In this document: positions 60,879-64,000 of the stretch, one piece after another
Layout of the letters: each line of letters begins with the position of its first letter
Position numbering within the stretch: the stretch's first letter is position 1
Assembly: GCA_002717505.1 (NCBI GenBank)
Contig: PBEB01000071.1
Coordinates: forward strand, 1-64,000
DNA from: Leptospiraceae bacterium
GTDB taxonomy: Bacteria > Spirochaetota > Leptospiria > Leptospirales > Leptonemataceae
DNA length: 64,000 nucleotides
Direction: 5' to 3'
The notes under the pieces: generated by a model
Database searches by the model: none
The model's input: the letters and a program-made list of their open reading frames with translations, nothing else
What the model was told of the DNA's origin: nothing
Made by a program: the position numbers and the translations under genes

Positions 60879-61001
60879 TATATAGTCTCCAGAATAAGAA
60901 TCAGGACCATGAGATCCAGAAAAAGCCGCCCCTGGCATTTCATCAGGGATGTTTCATGCCGGAGCAACGAAAGCCGTCTCTGCAGCGGATGATCGTTTTT
61001 C

Positions 61002-61679
61002 CTAATCCCGAGTTGCGCCGGATCCTTTCGCCCAATCCAGGTTCTGCCGGATAGACTGAATGACACTCAGAATTTCCTGGCCTACCTGAGCCGCGGGTTG
61101 CAGAGCATCTATCCGAGAGCAGCTGGCAGGAAGGATGGCCTGATAGTTGTTGTAGATCCGTTCCAACCGATCCAGCGTTTCAAAATGCTCTCTGCCTTTC
61201 TCTCCGGAGCGACGGTCAATTCGCTGTAATGCCTGCTCGGGAGTAAGATCCAGAAAAATGACCAGGTCCGGTGTGGGGAAATGGCTCTGCATCTCCAGAA
61301 GTTCTCTGGCACGCCCCGCGCTGGCCGATTGGTAGGCAGCAGTGCTATAAATATAACGATCCTGCACAATGACCTGACCCTGGTTCAGTGCAGGTTGCAC
61401 ATTTTGCTCAACATTTGCCTTTCGGTCAGCCAGAAAGAGAGTCATCCAACCTTCATCGGTGTTCGGAGCAGGCTCTTTTCCCTGTAAACAGGCACGAAGT
61501 CTGGTGCCAGTGGGGAGATTGGTGGGTTCCCGCAGAAACAATACAGAGGAATCGGAGGCCAGAGCCTTCTTTAGAAACTCCCAGGCCGTGGTTTTGCCCG
61601 ATCCATCGATGCCTTCCAGCACAACAAACAGCCCGTCAGGGTTGGATCCGGCACTCTCTTCTTTTTTAATAGCGGCCAT
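61002..61679 (-). CDS. tmk: Thymidylate kinase
   Basis: About 225 residues, phosphorylating dTMP to dTDP. P-loop VLEGIDGSGKTTAWEFL, LFLREPTNLPTGTRLRA (DR-E-P type motif), FLADRKANVEQNVQPAL, VIVQDRYIYSTAAYQ (D-R-Y) and the lid VIFLDLTPEQALQRIDRRSGEKGREHFE are all in order. ATG 61679 (MAAIKKEES) is chosen; the frame is open to 61727 but that would overlap the divergent membrane gene. Essential enzyme. Minus-strand neighbour of the adenosyltransferase, 123 nt upstream. Confidence 0.96.
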   Translation of the reverse strand: MAAIKKEESAGSNPDGLFVVLEGIDGSGKTTAWEFLKKALASDSSVLFLREPTNLPTGTRLRACLQGKEPAPNTDEGWMTLFLADRKANVEQNVQPALNQGQVIVQDRYIYSTAAYQSASAGRARELLEMQSHFPTPDLVIFLDLTPEQALQRIDRRSGEKGREHFETLDRLERIYNNYQAILPASCSRIDALQPAAQVGQEILSVIQSIRQNLDWAKGSGATRD

Positions 61680-61725
61680 CGGTTTCCACTTTACCGCAGG
61701 GCGCGCTACTGTAAACTCTCCTCCC

Positions 61726-63129
61726 ATGGAAAAAAGGGCTCTGGAGCAGCTCTGGGATCAGAACCAATCTACCCGAAATGAGAAGAAGTTAGTAGTTACT
61801 CTCTACGAAATTCTTTTCGCATTGGTAGCTTTTGCCAATATTTGTCTGGTAGTTTTTGACGCATCCTATCTCTGGAAAATTCCCTACGCCCGGATGACCT
61901 TTCGGGATGTGTACCTGGACTATGCTCCTGGACTGGTGAAAAAATATGACCCTGTTAAGGGCATTGAATCCCATCGATTTGTAGATTCCTACAATGAAGA
62001 AATCAGCAATCTGAAATCGGCGCTGGGCGAACTGGCGGAGAATCCCGCAGATTTGCAGGCCCGACAGACTTCGGTTCAAAGTCGGGAAGCCTTGATCGAA
62101 ATGACGGTGGATATGATTAACCGTCGCGGCGTGGACAGTCATTTCTATCTGGCGGAAAAGGATGGGGTTCTGGAGCGCATCAAGCATAAGATGCGTGAAG
62201 AGTATCCTAACGAAGAGGATTCGGCGAAGGATGCCTTTCGAGAATTCTTCAGTCAGGAAAATCTCAATCCAGATAACTATAATGAAAAGTTCAAGTTCTT
62301 CGATTCAGAGGTGATGTACCTCATGAACCAGAACTATTTTCGCTGGATTGGCGAAGATGGAGAGAAGAAGGATTTCTTTCATCTAATCGATCGATGGTTT
62401 GTTTTATTCTTCTTACTGGATTTTCTGGCCCGCTGGATCATAGCGATTGTTCAGAGACGATATCGAAAATGGTACCTGTTTCCGGTGCGACAATCCTACG
62501 AAATATTCAATCTGTTTCCTCCGCATCATGCTGCCTGGTTTAGATTGCTCCGTGTGATTCCATTCTATATGCGAATTCGTCAGAATGGATGGCTGCCGGA
62601 CGATGGACTGGCGCCGGATATCATCAAGAGCAATGCAGGCATTATCGCAGAAGAGATCAGTGGTCTTGTGGTCCTGAATATTCTGGATCAGACCAAAGCA
62701 TCGCTGAAGCGCACCGGTATTCGCATGGAAGGCGAAACCAGGGATGCGGTGGAAAATCTCCTTTCCAATCAAATGGCCAGCGTGGCGAAGAAGGTCATGC
62801 CGGAGTTACAGCCCAAGATATCGGAAATGGTTTCCTATTCCATTAACCGGGCCATGGAGCCCTATCTGCTGTCTCCCATTGGGCCCATTGTGCGTCTGAT
62901 TCTGATGTCAGTCCATGCAACAGTAAACGACGGACTGGAGGCTGCCCTTTCTGGACCGGAAGGTACAGAAAGATTAAGCCACATCCTACAGGACTCTGTG
63001 AGTAACATCATGGAGGATATGGGAGATCCGGCCAGTCAGGAAGCTCTCATCGCCGATGTGATTCGAGTTCTGGATCGGGTGCAGGAAGACGTACGCGAAA
63101 GCGTAGCCAACCGAAATGCCCGGACCTGA
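61726..63129 (+). CDS. Membrane protein of unknown function
   Basis: 467 residues. An N-terminal transmembrane helix (about 21-40, EILFALVAFANICLVVFDASYL) is followed by a large probably extracytoplasmic alpha region (about 45-215), a second hydrophobic helix (about 225-245, WFVLFFLLDFLARWIIAIV), then a large cytoplasmic C-terminal region with repeated amphipathic segments up to DVRESVANRNART. The pattern of LLDFLARW followed by basic residues is reminiscent of ion-channel S4/S5-like segments, but no pore motif is visible. The start ATG 61726 was taken since the frame before it is on the tmk strand. Ends overlapping rarA by 14 nt. Confidence 0.75.
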   Translation: MEKRALEQLWDQNQSTRNEKKLVVTLYEILFALVAFANICLVVFDASYLWKIPYARMTFRDVYLDYAPGLVKKYDPVKGIESHRFVDSYNEEISNLKSALGELAENPADLQARQTSVQSREALIEMTVDMINRRGVDSHFYLAEKDGVLERIKHKMREEYPNEEDSAKDAFREFFSQENLNPDNYNEKFKFFDSEVMYLMNQNYFRWIGEDGEKKDFFHLIDRWFVLFFLLDFLARWIIAIVQRRYRKWYLFPVRQSYEIFNLFPPHHAAWFRLLRVIPFYMRIRQNGWLPDDGLAPDIIKSNAGIIAEEISGLVVLNILDQTKASLKRTGIRMEGETRDAVENLLSNQMASVAKKVMPELQPKISEMVSYSINRAMEPYLLSPIGPIVRLILMSVHATVNDGLEAALSGPEGTERLSHILQDSVSNIMEDMGDPASQEALIADVIRVLDRVQEDVRESVANRNART

Positions 63130-64000
63130 TAGTCCTTTCGGGGCAGGGGATTTGTTTCAGAGGCCTTCTGACGGGCCTCTGGCGCAAAGGCTCCGTCCGG
63201 GGGACTGGGATGAGCTTGTAGGGCATCAATCCCTGCTGGAACGACTGAAGCGGCTACCCCCTCATTCCTTGATTCTTTCCGGACCACCAGGTACCGGTAA
63301 AACCACCATCGCTACTATCCTTGCCACACACTGGAAGAGACCGTCTTTCTTCTTAAGTGCTGTGAGTTGTGGCGTAAAGGAAGTGCGTCAGGTCCTGGAA
63401 GCTTCCCGCAGTCATATGGAGGGGGCCCTTCTATTTCTGGACGAAATACATCGTTTTAATCGAGCGCAACAGGATTCCCTGTTGGAGAGTGCTGAGTCCG
63501 GGCGAATTCTCCTCATTGGTGCTACTACCGAGAATCCCCGGTTTGAAGTAATTGGTCCTCTGCTTTCTCGATGCACGGTATATTATCTAGAAAAACTCAA
63601 GAAAGAAGATCTCAAGGTGATTGCAGGCCGGGTCCTGGAAAAGGGTTTTGCAGAGCATGGACTCTCTATTGAAGAAAGTAGCATGGAGAAAATCCTGGAG
63701 GCGGCGGATGGTGATGCCCGTCGGTTAATTCGCATTCTGGAAAACCTGGCCAGCGATGCGGTGTTTGCCAATCGCAGTTCCATTGAATTCGACGGGGATC
63801 TTCCGGAGCTCAGCTTTTCCTACGGAGTGGATGAACACTTCGATACCATTTCTGCATTCATCAAGAGCATTCGCGGCTCCGATCCGGATGCAGCGCTTCT
63901 GTATCTGGCTACCATGCTACAATCCGGGGAAGATCCAGTGTACATCGCCCGGAGACTGGTAATTCTCGCTTCCGAAGATATTGGCAATGCCAGTCCTACG
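63116..64000 (+). CDS. rarA: Replication-associated recombination protein A (partial, 3' end beyond window)
   Basis: At least 295 residues; the reading frame is still open at the window end. It belongs to the RarA/MgsA (AAA+) family that acts at stalled replication forks. Seen in order: PLAQRLRPGDWDELVGHQSLL, Walker A LILSGPPGTGKTTIA, Walker B LLFLDEIHRFNRAQQDSLLE, LIGATTENPRFEVIGPLLSRCTVYYL (sensor I and arginine finger), DGDARRLIRILENLA and FIKSIRGSDPDAALLYLATMLQSGEDPVYIARRL, GNASPT at the edge. ATG 63116 overlaps the end of the previous membrane protein by 14 nt, an unusual neighbour for a DNA-replication protein. Confidence 0.95.
   Translation, partial: MPGPDSPFGAGDLFQRPSDGPLAQRLRPGDWDELVGHQSLLERLKRLPPHSLILSGPPGTGKTTIATILATHWKRPSFFLSAVSCGVKEVRQVLEASRSHMEGALLFLDEIHRFNRAQQDSLLESAESGRILLIGATTENPRFEVIGPLLSRCTVYYLEKLKKEDLKVIAGRVLEKGFAEHGLSIEESSMEKILEAADGDARRLIRILENLASDAVFANRSSIEFDGDLPELSFSYGVDEHFDTISAFIKSIRGSDPDAALLYLATMLQSGEDPVYIARRLVILASEDIGNASPT

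Overview
This 64 kb window looks like chromosomal DNA from a spirochaete of the order Leptospirales, but outside the low-GC genus Leptospira. By eye the base composition is near 50% GC. The clues are a LipL71/LruA-like LysM lipoprotein, a fused HemC-HemD protein beside HemA, a FliG-type motor switch protein, a very high density of predicted lipoproteins with relaxed spirochaetal lipoboxes, and TonB/FadL/OmpA-type outer-membrane genes in a double-membrane cell. Leptonema- or Turneriella-like relatives are the best guess; this is inference, since no 16S rRNA is present. No rRNA, tRNA, CRISPR array, insertion sequence or integrase was seen.

Layout. 1-3.8 kb: a STAS anti-sigma antagonist, a LysM lipoprotein and two unknown lipoproteins, the first preceded by an exact 60-nt-period repeat of its own start region. 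3.8-6.2 kb: a gene-poor accessory patch holding a two-gene overlapping membrane module with a DUF5919/PLD-like domain. 6.2-8.7 kb: a lipid-modification pair (cyclopropane synthase and FAD reductase). 8.9-13.8 kb: small exported and membrane proteins, a Het-C-like protein and map. 14-27 kb: CorC-type transporter, acyl-CoA dehydrogenase, pseudouridine synthase, two TonB-like proteins, two LysM-M23 peptidases, CPBP protease, class V aminotransferase, RsmI-like enzyme and ruvB. 27.7-33.6 kb: penicillin-binding protein 1A, then hemA-hemCD. 33.7-37.6 kb: a cobalamin riboswitch, a BtuB-type TonB receptor and a beta-propeller lipoprotein. 38-45.4 kb: methyl-accepting chemotaxis protein, FliG, an ECF sigma factor with its NrsF-type membrane anti-sigma factor, a DinB protein, a DedA/ATP-grasp fusion and a HAD hydrolase. 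45.5-55.1 kb: a tight five-gene minus-strand operon made only of envelope proteins (two giant lipoproteins, FadL-type channel, OmpA-type lipoprotein, DUF1566 lipoprotein), with a perfect 9+9 bp palindrome upstream. 55.8-64 kb: AAA ATPase, DUF4416, lipoprotein, DUF151 nuclease-like protein, DUF1801 protein, cobalamin adenosyltransferase, thymidylate kinase, a membrane protein and the start of rarA.

Functional links. B12 is a recurrent theme: the riboswitch-controlled uptake genes and the cobalamin adenosyltransferase at 60 kb, with two TonB-like proteins that could energise the receptor. Tetrapyrrole synthesis is represented by hemA-hemCD. Envelope biogenesis dominates the rest. The most promising candidates for undescribed biology are the accessory membrane/PLD-like module (4397-5564), the riboswitch-controlled receptor plus propeller lipoprotein (33750-37635), the five-gene envelope operon (45471-55378), the DedA/ATP-grasp fusion (42982-44742) and the tandemly repeated start region (2138-2297). 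All functions are inferred from sequence reading alone; no database search was run.
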